Assembly: GCF_013214175.1 (NCBI RefSeq)
Contig: NZ_JABSPA010000003.1
Span: forward strand, 310,001-374,000
Length of the DNA: 64,000 bases
DNA from: Colwellia sp.
GTDB lineage: Bacteria > Pseudomonadota > Gammaproteobacteria > Enterobacterales > Alteromonadaceae
Direction of reading: 5' to 3'
Part shown: piece after piece, positions 43,806 to 53,639 of the stretch
Layout of the letters: each line of letters opens with the position of its first letter
Numbering within the stretch: the stretch's first letter is position 1
Position numbers and translations under genes: made by a program
Notes under the pieces: model-generated
What the model was told of the DNA's origin: nothing
Seen by the model: the letters and a program-made list of their open reading frames with translations, nothing else
Databases searched by the model: none

Positions 43806-44474
43806 TCATTTAGAAAAAGAAAACTTAGCCCAAGTCGATGTATCTGTATCTACTGCCTTTTCGGGATAAGTGAATGTCGTAGAGTCCTCATTGTGATAAA
43901 TGCCGCTTACGCTAATCATTATATTCCAAGTATCACCAATAAATTTCTTTCGAAGAATTTGCATTTCCCTATGAGAACCCTTCAAGAATTTGGGTTTCAA
44001 GCCATCCTCTGATTCTACTCTGCCCGCATAAGGTACCCAAAAGCCACTCCAATCCTTTAGATTCCAACGGTCAGATCTACTCCATTCCTTGCCGTTGAAT
44101 ACTCGTTCTCCCAATTGAGCTGAGGCATGAAGGTTATGTAGATAACCCGTTTTAGCGTTCTCTATATAAATATCAATGACAGCATAATCTTCGGCTTTGC
44201 CTTTGGCGCATACGTATAATGAGTGGTCATCATGCATTAGATAAACGGCAGTTTTTGCAGGTAATTCGAATTTTATTGCTGATTGCCATTCGTCTTTGTC
44301 ACAACGACCATCGAATAGCGGTGCTTTGTTGGTAGCGTTTATGGTGATGGTTTCGGGGGCACTATCTTTGGATGATTTGCCTTCGGACGCATTGGCTTGC
44401 GCAGTTACTAGTGAGAGAATTATGGTCGATAAAGCAACAGTTGATACAAATGTTTTTGACAGTTTATGCAGCAT
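43806..44474 (-). CDS. Exported CBM9-like domain protein
   Basis: A 222-residue exported protein. The start at 44474 (MLHKLSKTFVSTVALSTIIL) has an AAGGAAAAC site and yields a normal signal peptide ending ANASEG; upstream in-frame starts would bury it. Mature residues ~45-220 resemble a carbohydrate-binding module family 9 / DOMON-type domain: APLFDGRCDKDEWQSAIKFE, then strands TAVYLMHDDHSLYVCAKG and an aromatic-rich middle (WSGFWVPYAG). The ligand is unknown and there is no enzyme domain. It converges with the FKBP gene. Confidence 0.7.
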   Translation of the reverse strand: MLHKLSKTFVSTVALSTIILSLVTAQANASEGKSSKDSAPETITINATNKAPLFDGRCDKDEWQSAIKFELPAKTAVYLMHDDHSLYVCAKGKAEDYAVIDIYIENAKTGYLHNLHASAQLGERVFNGKEWSRSDRWNLKDWSGFWVPYAGRVESEDGLKPKFLKGSHREMQILRKKFIGDTWNIMISVSGIYHNEDSTTFTYPEKAVDTDTSTWAKFSFSK

Positions 44475-44596
44475 GTTTTCCTTTTCCTTGGCGGTTACAA
44501 TGCAATCAGATAGTAAAGGGTATCTGCGGGGTTCCAATTGATTCTCGGTGAGTGGTGCTTTATTTACGCTCAATTGCAGTTTCAGCTTAGGCATCA

Positions 44597-44880
44597 AATA
44601 AATGGGGCAGAGTAAGTTTAAATGATTTTTCGAAGTGTCGATGACAGCCGGTTTTCATGGACGACTTATATTCTGAACTTAGCGGCAGGTTTTGACTGTA
44701 AACACAAAGTTGATGATATATGTTTTCACTGAGTAGGACGTCTCAGGGGTCTAAGGGCAGCGGTCGTTCCCCTTTTCGTGTAGTCGCCCCTGGGTGCTGT
44801 CGTCACTGCGACTTTAAGTAGGAAAGTAAACACCAAGCCTTGGCGTTAGCGCCAAAATATCGATATAACATAGCGCTATG
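44597..44880. repeat. Mosaic repeat with internal deletion
   Basis: AATAAATGGGGCAGAGTAAG, ATTTTTCGAAGTGTCGATGA, CCGGTTTTCATGGACGACTT, GGCAGGTTTTGACTGTAAAC, ACTGAGTAGGACGTCTCAGG, then CCCCTTTTCGTGTAGTCGCC, GTCGTCACTGCGAC and AAACACCAAGCCTTGGCGTT. The middle module (TGGAATCCC...) is absent. The first base region overlaps the non-used upstream extension of the CBM9-like gene. Confidence 0.75.
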
Positions 44881-44915
44881 GCAGTGACTTATTCAGGCAT
44901 CAAGCAACTTTCTCA

Positions 44916-46199
44916 TTAACTCTCTTGATTGGTACTGGGCGTAATAGGCTCAACTTTACTCATCACTAACTTCATTGTTAAAAAAACTTCTTTATTTGGA
45001 TATCCATCGGCAATCAGTTGATGTTGTAGCTGAAATAAGCGAATGGCATGTCTGCTTTTAGGCCCCCATATGCCATCGGGCTCACCGGGTTCAAATGCTA
45101 ACGAATTAAGCTGGCTTTGTAAGTTTTTCATTTCAGCAACACTATAAGGTTTCACCTTAGTTTGCTCTTTTTGAAAAAACTCAATGTCTTTAGCGCCAAC
45201 TAATTTATTGGCCAATAAGCCTACTGATAGCGCATAGCTTTTCGACAAATTCCAGGTCATGATCACATTGAAATTAGGGTAAAGTAAAAATGCTGGCCCT
45301 TGATGGCCGGAAGGTAGATAAAGCTCAGCTTGAATATCATAAACAGGTAATGGTTGATTGTTAGTTTTTTGAACGCCTAACTGCTGAAAATAACTAAGTG
45401 GGTAATATTGATCAAAAGCTACTTTATCGAAGGCAAAGTTATCTGGTAATTTAACTTCTCTGCCCCAGCGCTCTTTGGCTTGCCAACCGATTTTACTTAA
45501 GTAATTAGCCGCCGTTGTTAATGCATCAACCTCACTGTTCCAAACATCCACTTTGCCATTATTATCACCATCAACCGCATATTTTAATAACGCTGAAGGC
45601 ATAAATTGCATATGCCCCATTGCACCGGCCCAAGAGCCCTTTAGTTGCTCAATAGAAACTTTTTCTGTTTCAATTAAGCTGAACAAGTTTAATAATTCTT
45701 GAGTAAAAAACTCACTACGGCGTTGATCACAGGCTAACGTTGCTAAGGCATCAAGTACCGATATTTTACCTTTGTGTTTGCCAAAAACGGTTTCTAAGCC
45801 CCAAAAAGACACTAAATATTGGCGGGGAATACCGTATTTTTTTTCTAATGAGTCAAATAGCTTTTTGTGTTGTTTTAATTTTTCCTTACCTACTCGAACA
45901 TGGTAAGCAGTAACCCTTGCCTTAATATATTGCTCAAAAGTTTGGCTAAATTCCGGTTGTTTTTTATCTAAAGCAATCACTTGCTCAATAGGGGAAATAT
46001 TATCAATAACCGTTTGAGTTATATAGGAAGAAAACCCGGCGGTTTCAGCGCGTTCAACTAAATTAACTTTGCATTGAAGAAAATCTTGATCTGCAATTGT
46101 TGCATTAGCAAGTATAGGGAAAAGTGAGCAGATGATGATTAATTTTTTACTATTAAAAAGATTTAGTATCTGATTAATAAATGGCTTTGACGAGTGCAT
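44916..46199 (-). CDS. Lytic murein transglycosylase, MltB family
   Basis: Cleaves peptidoglycan glycan strands. About 427 residues; I start it at ATG 46199 (MHSSKPFINQIL), giving a signal-like segment ending LANATIA. The SLT/MltB catalytic core is residues ~80-330: YGIPRQYLVSFWGLETVFGK with the catalytic glutamate in GLET, AGAMGHMQFMPSALLKYAVD, and GDNNGKVDVWNS. The C-terminal ~70 residues are a peptidoglycan-binding type 1 domain (LNSLAFEPGEPDGIWGPKSR, then HAIRLFQ). No lipobox is clear, so it may be soluble in the periplasm. Confidence 0.9.
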   Translation of the reverse strand: MHSSKPFINQILNLFNSKKLIIICSLFPILANATIADQDFLQCKVNLVERAETAGFSSYITQTVIDNISPIEQVIALDKKQPEFSQTFEQYIKARVTAYHVRVGKEKLKQHKKLFDSLEKKYGIPRQYLVSFWGLETVFGKHKGKISVLDALATLACDQRRSEFFTQELLNLFSLIETEKVSIEQLKGSWAGAMGHMQFMPSALLKYAVDGDNNGKVDVWNSEVDALTTAANYLSKIGWQAKERWGREVKLPDNFAFDKVAFDQYYPLSYFQQLGVQKTNNQPLPVYDIQAELYLPSGHQGPAFLLYPNFNVIMTWNLSKSYALSVGLLANKLVGAKDIEFFQKEQTKVKPYSVAEMKNLQSQLNSLAFEPGEPDGIWGPKSRHAIRLFQLQHQLIADGYPNKEVFLTMKLVMSKVEPITPSTNQES

Positions 46200-46512
46200 A
46201 AATGAGCATTCCTTGGCTAACACTGAAATTGAAAATATAATACCAATTGCACTAACTAAGTGATCATTTTCAAATGGCCTAAAGTTCCAATAACATCGTT
46301 GCTTTCAATCCCAATAGCCAGCTATTGCTCAATCAAGCGCCTTGTTCTTGAAAATTTATTCTCATTGAATTATGGAACCTTAATTAATCCAAATGGTATA
46401 AGAAGTAATACCATGGCTAAATTTTACATTGATAACAATGATTAAATCATCGTTTTAATTAAAAATAACATGTACTTTCATAGTTCAGCCAAGATTTTAC
46501 TTTCATTTTAGC

Positions 46513-46635
46513 TGTTCGAGTGGCATGGGAATTCCAAAACCGATCTTTATATAAATGGTCTGTAACGCCCATTTTATATGGTCGCCATCGCGATGCTAAG
46601 CAGAAAATGAAAACTCCAAACAATGGCGTTGCACA
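46513..46635. repeat. Mosaic repeat, right end fragment
   Basis: GTTCGAGTGGCATGGGAATT, CGCCCATTTTATATGGTCGC, CATCGCGATGCTAAGCAGAA and AAACTCCAAACAATGGCGTT. The rest of this 730-bp gap (46223-46950) is AT-rich; the only long frame there lacks family features and was not accepted. Confidence 0.6.
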
Positions 46636-46950
46636 CTGGTTATTACTTCATAAAAAATAGGTGTTCACTTGATATGGTTGGACAAGCTAAATAGCTTGAA
46701 TTATATATATTACAACACGTTATTCTAGTGATTGTTTAAGGGAACTTGAACCTCATACATATTAAGTATAAAATTATTTAAGTTTTAGATTTTTACGTTT
46801 TCGTAAAATATTCAAACCCGACCCCTAATCGGTTTTTTTTATGTTTTTAATTCATATTAAAAAAGCAGTAGTCGCAATAACCTCTTAAAGTAATTTATTA
46901 ATAGCCATAGCTTCTTCGAAGTCACTATAAGGCTAATACAGGAAACCTCC

Positions 46951-47619
46951 ATGAAAAAATTGATCATCACCGCTTCAGCTATATTGTTGTTACAAGGCTG
47001 TACAACATTTGACCCCTACACAGGTGAAAGTAAAACGACCAAAATTGCTATCGGAGCAGCTACGGGTGCCAGCTTAGCTGCTGTTGTCGCTTATATTGCT
47101 AATAAAGATGAAGACAGCAATACACGTAATAAACGTATTCTGGCCGCAGGAGCAGGTGGCGCGGCTATCGGCGGTGGTATTGGCTTTTATATGGACGCTC
47201 AAGAAGCGAAATTACGCAAGCAACTACGAGATAGTGGCGTAAGTATTCAGCGTGAGGGTGACAAAATCAACCTGATCATGCCGGGCAATATTATCTTTGC
47301 TACAAACAGCGCTAACATTAATAGCAACTTTACTGAGGTGTTAAGTTCAGTTGCTTTAGTACTTGAAGAATATAACCAAACCGTCATTGTAGTTGCTGGC
47401 CATACAGACTCTAGTGGTTCTGCTCAGCATAACCAAAGGTTATCTGAAGACCGTGCAAATTCTGTAGCTCAATTCCTACGTAGAGAAAAAATTCTTAGTG
47501 ATCGTTTTGAGATAATAGGCTTTGGCGAAGATCAACCTGTAGCAAACAATAATACAGCTGGTGGGCGCGAGATTAATCGTCGTGTTGAAATTACATTATT
47601 ACCTATTATTGAGTCATAA
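46951..47619 (+). CDS. OmpA-family lipoprotein (YiaD-like)
   Basis: An outer-membrane lipoprotein that anchors to peptidoglycan. 222 residues: lipobox LLQGC (Cys16), then two glycine-rich hydrophobic stretches (IAIGAATGASLAAVVAYIAN, AAGAGGAAIGGGIGFYM; ~32-82) like the glycine-zipper of YiaD, and an OmpA C-terminal domain (~105-218) with VAGHTDSSGSAQHNQRLSEDR and GREINRRVEI, containing the Asp and Arg of the diaminopimelate-binding site. A GGAAACCTCC sequence precedes the start. Confidence 0.9.
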   Translation: MKKLIITASAILLLQGCTTFDPYTGESKTTKIAIGAATGASLAAVVAYIANKDEDSNTRNKRILAAGAGGAAIGGGIGFYMDAQEAKLRKQLRDSGVSIQREGDKINLIMPGNIIFATNSANINSNFTEVLSSVALVLEEYNQTVIVVAGHTDSSGSAQHNQRLSEDRANSVAQFLRREKILSDRFEIIGFGEDQPVANNNTAGGREINRRVEITLLPIIES

Positions 47620-47694
47620 AAAGTAGCGAAAAATTAACAACGATACAATTTTAAATGTTAATTTTTGACTTCTGGCTTAATTGAATTTTAGTAA

Positions 47695-47990
47695 TAAGCC
47701 GCGGCGACGCCACCCAGAAGAAAGAGTGAGACAGCCTCACTCTTTCTTTTTTATATTCATCTCCTGGAATATCTCTGAGCGGTTAATAAATGTTTTCTTA
47801 GTTCATTCAAGTGTTATCGAACCTTTAAATCGAGGGCGCTGAAGGTACGGCGGTACGTCGTTCCTTGGATGTGATCGCCACTGCGATGCCAAGCAAGGAA
47901 ATAAACTCCATGATTTTGAGCTTATCACTCGCGATTGCAGATAATTGTAGTGGCCACCACGATGCAAAATAGAAAAAGACGCCAAGCCTC
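47695..47990. repeat. Mosaic repeat, rearranged copy
   Basis: GCGGCGACGCCACCCAGAAG, AGTGAGACAGCCTCACTCTT, TGGAATATCTCTGAGCGGTT, TTCATTCAAGTGTTATCGAA, GGCGCTGAAGGTACGGCGGT, GATCGCCACTGCGATGCCAA, GCAAGGAAATAAACTCC, then a second right end GTGGCCACCACGATGC. Two right ends suggest nested or recombined copies. Confidence 0.75.
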
Positions 47991-48081
47991 AGTTAAATAT
48001 AACTAATAATATTTTGATCGTAGCTTTTAAATAAGCAACATTAGTATAATTAAACATCCACACTTCACTTTGCTACCTCCC

Positions 48082-49626
48082 ATGTTATCTATTGAGCAAT
48101 TACACTTTCAGCTATCTAGCAAATCACCGAATATGTCACCGAACTCATTACCGAATTATTCACCGAGTAAATCACCAAATGAGTCATCGTTATCCATTGA
48201 GCAATTATCTTTAGAAAAAGGTGAGTCACTGCTTGTACTAGGCGATAACGCCAGTGGTAAATCTGTCTTAGCGCAAATATTGGCAGGGCAGATAACGAAT
48301 TATCAAGGCAGTGTTACTTTAACTGAAAAATTCACTACCTTAAGCTTTGAATTAGAAGCGCAAACCTTAGCGCAAGACCGTCTGAATGATCGCAGTGATT
48401 ATATGGAAGGAGCGGTAGATAATGGCCGTACCGCGCGCGAAATAGTTATTGATGACAATCCTTTCTTACAAAGTGACTTAGACGAAATAGTTGCGCTATT
48501 AGCTATTGAAAAGTTGCTTGAAAAACCCTTTAAAATATTATCTACCGGTGAAACACGAAAGGTATTAATGGCACGAGCGTTAATGTTGAAACCGCAAGTA
48601 ATGTTACTAGATGAACCTTATGCAGGGTTAGATATTGGCTCGCAGGCACATTTAAGTAGCGTGCTTAATTCGTTGGTGGCGCAAGGTGTTAGTATTATTT
48701 TATTTGATTTTTATCATCAAAGCCTACCCAGTAGTATTGAAAACCTGGTCTACATGCAAAAGGGTAAAATAGTACTTTCAGGTAAACGAAAGGACGTTAT
48801 TGCTACTGAACAATGGCAGCAACTTAATGAAAGTCATTATAGTCTGCCACACCATTTACCCGACTGTTTAACTTACGATAGCCTGGGGAAAAACAAAACC
48901 TTGGTGTCGGTTAATAATGTTTCAGTAAGTTTTGAGCAAAAACCAATATTCAACGCACTCAACTGGCAGTTTGAGCTAGGTCAACATTGGCGCATTATTG
49001 GGCCAAATGGCTGTGGTAAATCAACCCTATTAGCAATGATTTCTGGCGATAGTGCAAAAGCTTACGGCAAAGATATTCATTTATTTGGTGTAAAGCGTGG
49101 CAGTGGTGAATCTATTTGGGATATAAAGCGTCATTACGGCTTAGTGAGCGCACAATTACATCGAGATTACCGGGTATCAACAACGTTAATCAAAGTGGTA
49201 CTCTCAGGTTTTTACGATAGCATTGGTTTATATGATAGCCCGAGCCGACAGCAAGTAATTATTGCTCGTCAATGGTTAGTTTTACTAGGGCTAGAGCAGC
49301 ATGAAAATACTTACTTTAATCAACTTTCATACGGTGAACAGCGTTTAGTATTAATTGCCCGCGCAGTGGTGAAATTACCGATGATTTTGATTTTAGATGA
49401 GCCATGCCAAGGCTTAGACAATCATAACCGTGAGAAAGTTTTAGCGTTAATGGACTATATTGCGGCAAACAGTAAAACCCACCTTGTATTTGTCAGTCAT
49501 GATCTAAGAGATCAGCTTAAATGTATCACTCATGAGCTTGAATTTGTAATTCAAAGCAGTGATGAAACAATAGAAAGTGACGGTGGAAACCCTCTAGGCT
49601 ACATTGCTAAGACAACCAAAAAGTAA
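48082..49626 (+). CDS. modF: ModF-like protein with two ABC ATPase domains
   Basis: A 514-residue cytoplasmic protein with two ABC ATPase modules and no membrane domain, as in ModF/PhrA-type proteins. Domain 1: Walker A GDNASGKS (~50), a short signature STGETRKVLMARAL and Walker B VMLLDEP. Domain 2: Walker A GPNGCGKST (~310), signature LSYGEQRLVLIARAV, Walker B ILILDEP and the H-loop FVSHD. The start is ATG 48082. A Ser-Pro-Asn-rich insert of ~25 residues lies between two copies of LSIEQL at the N-terminus. Its role is unclear; ModF is linked to molybdate loci by name, but none lies here. Confidence 0.82.
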   Translation: MLSIEQLHFQLSSKSPNMSPNSLPNYSPSKSPNESSLSIEQLSLEKGESLLVLGDNASGKSVLAQILAGQITNYQGSVTLTEKFTTLSFELEAQTLAQDRLNDRSDYMEGAVDNGRTAREIVIDDNPFLQSDLDEIVALLAIEKLLEKPFKILSTGETRKVLMARALMLKPQVMLLDEPYAGLDIGSQAHLSSVLNSLVAQGVSIILFDFYHQSLPSSIENLVYMQKGKIVLSGKRKDVIATEQWQQLNESHYSLPHHLPDCLTYDSLGKNKTLVSVNNVSVSFEQKPIFNALNWQFELGQHWRIIGPNGCGKSTLLAMISGDSAKAYGKDIHLFGVKRGSGESIWDIKRHYGLVSAQLHRDYRVSTTLIKVVLSGFYDSIGLYDSPSRQQVIIARQWLVLLGLEQHENTYFNQLSYGEQRLVLIARAVVKLPMILILDEPCQGLDNHNREKVLALMDYIAANSKTHLVFVSHDLRDQLKCITHELEFVIQSSDETIESDGGNPLGYIAKTTKK

Positions 49627-49662
49627 CGAGTTCTGTTCAAATATATAGAAATAAATAAACGT

Positions 49663-49765
49663 AATAAATGGGGCAGAGTTAACTATTGATAGGTTTCGGC
49701 GACGACAAACATAGCATTACTACTCCAAGCAAGGCAGGGCGATGGAGTTCGCCCTTTTAAATTGC
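49663..49765. repeat. Fragment of the mosaic repeat start
   Basis: AATAAATGGGGCAGAGTTAA then TAGGTTTCGGCGACGACAAA and GCAGGGCGATGGAGTTCGCC. Strongly decayed; no right end. Confidence 0.55.
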
Positions 49766-49786
49766 TATGCAATAAAACTCAGCCAG

Positions 49787-49939
49787 TTATCGTCGGGTGA
49801 AATCACTTTGGCTCTTTACGCTTAACTTTTGTTCTTTATAAGATTGGATCATAGTTTTACTTCTATTTTTATTTTCTTCTTTATGCGAGTTAGCGCCTTT
49901 AAATAGTGCTACTTGGCTAATGTCTTTATTGTTCATCAT
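49787..49939 (-). CDS. Possible small basic protein of 50 residues
   Basis: A minus-strand frame starting ATGATG at 49939 with AAGGATAACG immediately upstream (a good ribosome site). The product is hydrophilic and lysine-rich (MMNNKDISQVALFKGANSHK ... KSQSDFTRR). No family is recognised. The ribosome site and tight placement make translation plausible, but codon evidence is thin at this length. Confidence 0.4.
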   Translation of the reverse strand: MMNNKDISQVALFKGANSHKEENKNRSKTMIQSYKEQKLSVKSQSDFTRR

Positions 49940-50149
49940 CGTTATCCTTGTTTTATTAAGAGTTACCAGTCAAACATCTTCATATATGTGGTGACTTGTT
50001 GTTAAATGTCATTGAAGCACTGCAGTGAGTGAGTAAATGATACCTAAGTATTACGGATGTTACTTTGCAAGGAGTGACAACCACTATGCCATTTGCGCCA
50101 ACCTGAGTTTATTTGGCTGTAATAGGGCTAAAGAGTAAATAAAATGCTC

Positions 50150-50290
50150 AGAAATAAAGGGGTCGATGACAGTTTAAAAGTAATACTATTTTCTTAACTT
50201 TTTTTCGCGGTGGCTATGACAGCCAAACGAGCATGGTCGCCGTTGCTTGAGGGTGATTTTTACCACAAGCTTAACGGCAGGTAACGTCTG
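50150..50290. repeat. Fragment of the mosaic repeat
   Basis: AATAAAGGGGTCGATGACAG, TTTTTTTCGCGGTGGCTATG, ACAGCCAAACGAGCATGGTC, TACCACAAGCTTAACGGCAG. The remaining 49940-50150 and 50290-50399 stretches hold nothing else recognised. Confidence 0.6.
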
Positions 50291-50399
50291 TGTAACTAAT
50301 TTGTTACGCAATGTCACATAGTGTCGTAGCTTTAACTCGCAAAACTAATGAAAAACTTTGCAAAGTTACATAAAATACAGCGATAAAATATAGGGAACA

Positions 50400-53324
50400 A
50401 TGATGGAAGCTAAGATGAAACATAATATGAAAAAGAAATATTTGGCAGCGGTGATAGCTGCAAGTTTAGCGTTATCCGCCTGTATGGCAACCACTGACGG
50501 TACAAGTTCTGCCGCTGGCGCTAGCAATAGCGCGGCAGCTGAAAATAGTGCCAATAAAGTCTTCAGTCAAAAATACTTATTCAAAGAATTAGCGAATGGT
50601 TTACGGGTATTAGTGGTGAAAACGGATTATCCAGATCTTGTCTCAGTACAAATTCCTGTGTCAGTAGGCTCTCGAGATGAAGATGAAGCGGGTAGAACCG
50701 GCTTTGCACATTTCTTTGAACATATGATGTTTAAAGGCTCTGAGAAATTCCCACAAGATGTTTATTCAGATTTATTTAAAAATGCCGGTGTTGATAATGG
50801 TGCTTACACCACTAATGATTACACCAATTATCACTTAGATTTTTCTAAAGCACATTTAGATAAAGTATTAGAAATTCAAGCGGATCACTTTAAAAACCTT
50901 AAATATACCGATGCACAATTTAAAACTGAAGCATTAACGGTAAAAGGCGAATACTTAAAAAACAATGCTAGCCCAATTCGCAAGCTATTAGCTGCTGTGC
51001 GCAAAGAAGCATTTGATACTCATACCTATAAACATACCACCATGGGTTTCTTTGAAGATGTCGAAGCAATGCCTAACCAAATTGCTTATGGCGAAAAGTT
51101 CTTCGCACAGTTTTATAAGCCAGAATATGTTTCTTTAGTGATTGTTGGCGATGTTGAGCCAGAAGCGACAATGGCGATGGTAGAAAAGCATTGGGGCAGT
51201 TGGAAAAAAGGTGATTTTGTTAATGAAATCGCGCCAGAGCCAAAACAAGAAGCCGCGAAATATGTTCATGAAAAATTTGATGGCTTACCCGGCCATTGGT
51301 TATTAGTTTCTTATAAAGGCTCTGATTGGCAACCGAAGAAAAAAGATCGCGCCGCTTTAGATTTAATCTCTGAATTGTATTTTTCAAATAATTCAGCTTT
51401 GTATCAAGAACTAGTGGTAGATAAGCAGTTGGCGAGCCAAATGTTTAACTACAACCCTGAAACAAAAGATGCTGGTTTACGTCACGTATTTATCAAAGTG
51501 AATGAAGAAAAAGATTTAGCCATTGTCCGTGATGCAGTAAACCGTACCTACGTACAAGCACGTACCGAGCTAGTTTCTGTGGAAAAGCTTGATAACTTAA
51601 AATCTAATTTAAAATACAGTTTTGTTAATGGCTTAGATTCTTCAGAGTCTATCGCTTCTACACTTGCTGGTTATATGCACTTTGATCGTGATCCAGAAAC
51701 GATTAACCACCTGTATAACAGTTTTGACAATATTTCGGCACAAGATATTAAAGACATCGCTAATCAATACTTCATTGATACAAACCGCACAACAGTGACT
51801 TTATCAGCATTAGATAAAATTGCTGGCTTTGACCAAGAAGTTGACCTAAACGGCGCAGTGGCAAAAATCGAAATGGAAAAGGCTCACCCTAGTGCTCCGC
51901 TGTTTTCAGTATTAGATAAGACCAATGATTCGCCGTTGATTGATGTTAATTTCCTATTTTATACCGGTGCTGCAGCAGATCCAGTAGGTAAGAAAGGTGT
52001 GGCGGCATTAACCGCGCGCATGTTAACCCAAGGTGGTTCACAAACGCGTAGCTATAAAGACATTCAGAAAGGTTTATATCCTTTAGCAGGACAGTTTTCG
52101 TCTCAGCTTGATAAAGAAATGATGTCATTTACTGGTCGTGTTCACAAAGACAATGCGACGCAGTGGTATCAATTGATCAGTGATCAATTATTGAATCCGG
52201 GCTGGCGTGAAGATGACTTTAAACGTCTGAAAAAAGAGTTAATTGATGGTATTAAATCAGGCCTTAAATCTTCTAATGATGAAGAGTTAGGTAAAGAGGT
52301 GCTTTATAGCCAACTTTATCAGGGCCATGTTTATGAAAACTATAATAGTGGTGATTTGTCTGACTTAGCAACAATCACTATTGAAGATGTTAAAGCTTTC
52401 TACAACACTCAACTTACTCAAGCTAAATTAAACTTAGGCATTACTGGCGCTATGCCGAGTGCTTTAAAAGCACAGTTAATGTCTGACTTAACAGCATTGC
52501 CTGTTGGTGATGAAAAGCGTCTAACTATTGCCAAAGCGCCGGTTTTAAAAGGTCATCATGCGACAATAATAGAAAAGAATGCGCAATCAACGGCAGTATC
52601 TTTTGGTTTCCCAATCGATACTCTTCGCAGTGACAAAGACTGGGCAGCGCTTTGGTTAGTGCGTTCATACTTTGGTGAACATCGTAGTTCTAACAGCTAC
52701 TTGTATCAACAAATACGTCAAGCCCGTGGTATGAACTATGGTGATTATTCTTATATTGAATATTTCCCGCGTGGTATGTACCAAACTAAGCCTGACGCAA
52801 ACTTAGGCCGTTCAAGCCAAATTTTCCAAGTTTGGTTACGTCCTTTACGTTCAAATAATGATGCGCATTTCGCTACACGTGCAGCTTTATATGAGTTGGA
52901 CAAACTGATCGAAAATGGCATGAGCGATAAAGACTTTCAGGCGACACGTAATTATTTAACTAACTATGCGCCGCAATTAGTGGCTAGCCAAGACCAGCAG
53001 TTAGGTTATGCACTTGATAGTGAGTTTTATCAAACCGAAGAGTTCGTTAAGTATGTACGTGGTGAGTTTGCCAAACTATCGTTAGCCGATGTTAATCGTG
53101 TTATTAAAGAGAACTTACAAACTGATGATATTCATTATGTTTTCATCTCAAGCGACGGTAAAGACATGAAAAAACGTCTGTTGTCTGAGCAAGTATCACC
53201 GTTAACCTATAACAGTGAAAAACCTGCAGAGCTTTTAGCTACCGATAAAATTATCGAAAGCTATCAGTTAACGCTGCCAGCGGAAAATGTTGAAGTTATT
53301 GCGGTAGACAAAGTTTTTAAATAG
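50400..53324 (+). CDS. M16-family zinc protease, lipoprotein (second copy type)
   Basis: A 974-residue exported M16 protease with a lipoprotein leader (KYLAAVIAASLALSACM, Cys28). The zinc motif HxxEH is His104, Glu107, His108 in AHFFEHMMFKGSEKFP, with the distal glutamate in TEALTVKGEYLKN. The second half (GAAADPVGKKGVAALTARML) is the inactive-lobe repeat typical of the two-lobed bacterial members. It differs from the pitrilysin-like protein at 26559 (HFFEH versus HFLEH and a different C-terminus), so they are separate families rather than a recent duplication. Start 50400 follows AGGGAACA; 50427 is possible. Confidence 0.88.
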   Translation: MMEAKMKHNMKKKYLAAVIAASLALSACMATTDGTSSAAGASNSAAAENSANKVFSQKYLFKELANGLRVLVVKTDYPDLVSVQIPVSVGSRDEDEAGRTGFAHFFEHMMFKGSEKFPQDVYSDLFKNAGVDNGAYTTNDYTNYHLDFSKAHLDKVLEIQADHFKNLKYTDAQFKTEALTVKGEYLKNNASPIRKLLAAVRKEAFDTHTYKHTTMGFFEDVEAMPNQIAYGEKFFAQFYKPEYVSLVIVGDVEPEATMAMVEKHWGSWKKGDFVNEIAPEPKQEAAKYVHEKFDGLPGHWLLVSYKGSDWQPKKKDRAALDLISELYFSNNSALYQELVVDKQLASQMFNYNPETKDAGLRHVFIKVNEEKDLAIVRDAVNRTYVQARTELVSVEKLDNLKSNLKYSFVNGLDSSESIASTLAGYMHFDRDPETINHLYNSFDNISAQDIKDIANQYFIDTNRTTVTLSALDKIAGFDQEVDLNGAVAKIEMEKAHPSAPLFSVLDKTNDSPLIDVNFLFYTGAAADPVGKKGVAALTARMLTQGGSQTRSYKDIQKGLYPLAGQFSSQLDKEMMSFTGRVHKDNATQWYQLISDQLLNPGWREDDFKRLKKELIDGIKSGLKSSNDEELGKEVLYSQLYQGHVYENYNSGDLSDLATITIEDVKAFYNTQLTQAKLNLGITGAMPSALKAQLMSDLTALPVGDEKRLTIAKAPVLKGHHATIIEKNAQSTAVSFGFPIDTLRSDKDWAALWLVRSYFGEHRSSNSYLYQQIRQARGMNYGDYSYIEYFPRGMYQTKPDANLGRSSQIFQVWLRPLRSNNDAHFATRAALYELDKLIENGMSDKDFQATRNYLTNYAPQLVASQDQQLGYALDSEFYQTEEFVKYVRGEFAKLSLADVNRVIKENLQTDDIHYVFISSDGKDMKKRLLSEQVSPLTYNSEKPAELLATDKIIESYQLTLPAENVEVIAVDKVFK

Positions 53325-53386
53325 GGTTTTTAAATAATACTTTTAAATAAGTCGCTGCCATAACTTAGCAGCGAACCTACCTTAAT

Positions 53387-53415
53387 AAAACACCACGCTT
53401 GCCGTGGTGTTTTTG
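53387..53415 (+). terminator. Rho-independent terminator of the M16 gene
   Basis: ACACCACG and CGTGGTGT form a GC-rich stem with a 5-nt loop (CTTGC) followed by TTTTGTTTTT. Confidence 0.92.
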
Positions 53416-53430
53416 TTTTTAATAAAGGCT

Positions 53431-53479
53431 AATAAATGGGGACATAGTAAAATAAAGTTAAATTAACTCTGACCCTAAT
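53431..53479. repeat. Head-to-head pair of the AATAAATGGGGTCAGAGT word
   Basis: AATAAATGGGGACATAGT (53431-53448) faces AACTCTGACCCTAATT (53464-53479), the inverse form. Both are variants of the word that begins most mosaic-repeat copies. Confidence 0.6.
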
Positions 53480-53639
53480 TAAGTCGAAACAGTAAGTAGG
53501 AATTCGCCCTTTCTGGAGCTGTGATTAGTGTTGTTTATGAAACAGTGTTGTTCGATTGTGTATATATATTGCTGTATTTTAAGCTCGTATACTGACTGGT
53601 AATTAATCTTCAGTAATTAATAGTCAACAAGGGGTTGTT

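Noticed and set aside
46260..46445. 61-codon frame upstream of the transglycosylase
   Set aside because: No ribosome site or family signal; low-complexity AT-rich context.
12543..50290. Repeated gaps as a CRISPR array
   Set aside because: Repeats are long, mosaic and widely spaced, without regular spacers or cas genes.
26559..53324. The two M16 proteases as a recent duplication
   Set aside because: Their zinc motifs, C-terminal halves and lengths differ; they look like separate M16 subfamilies.
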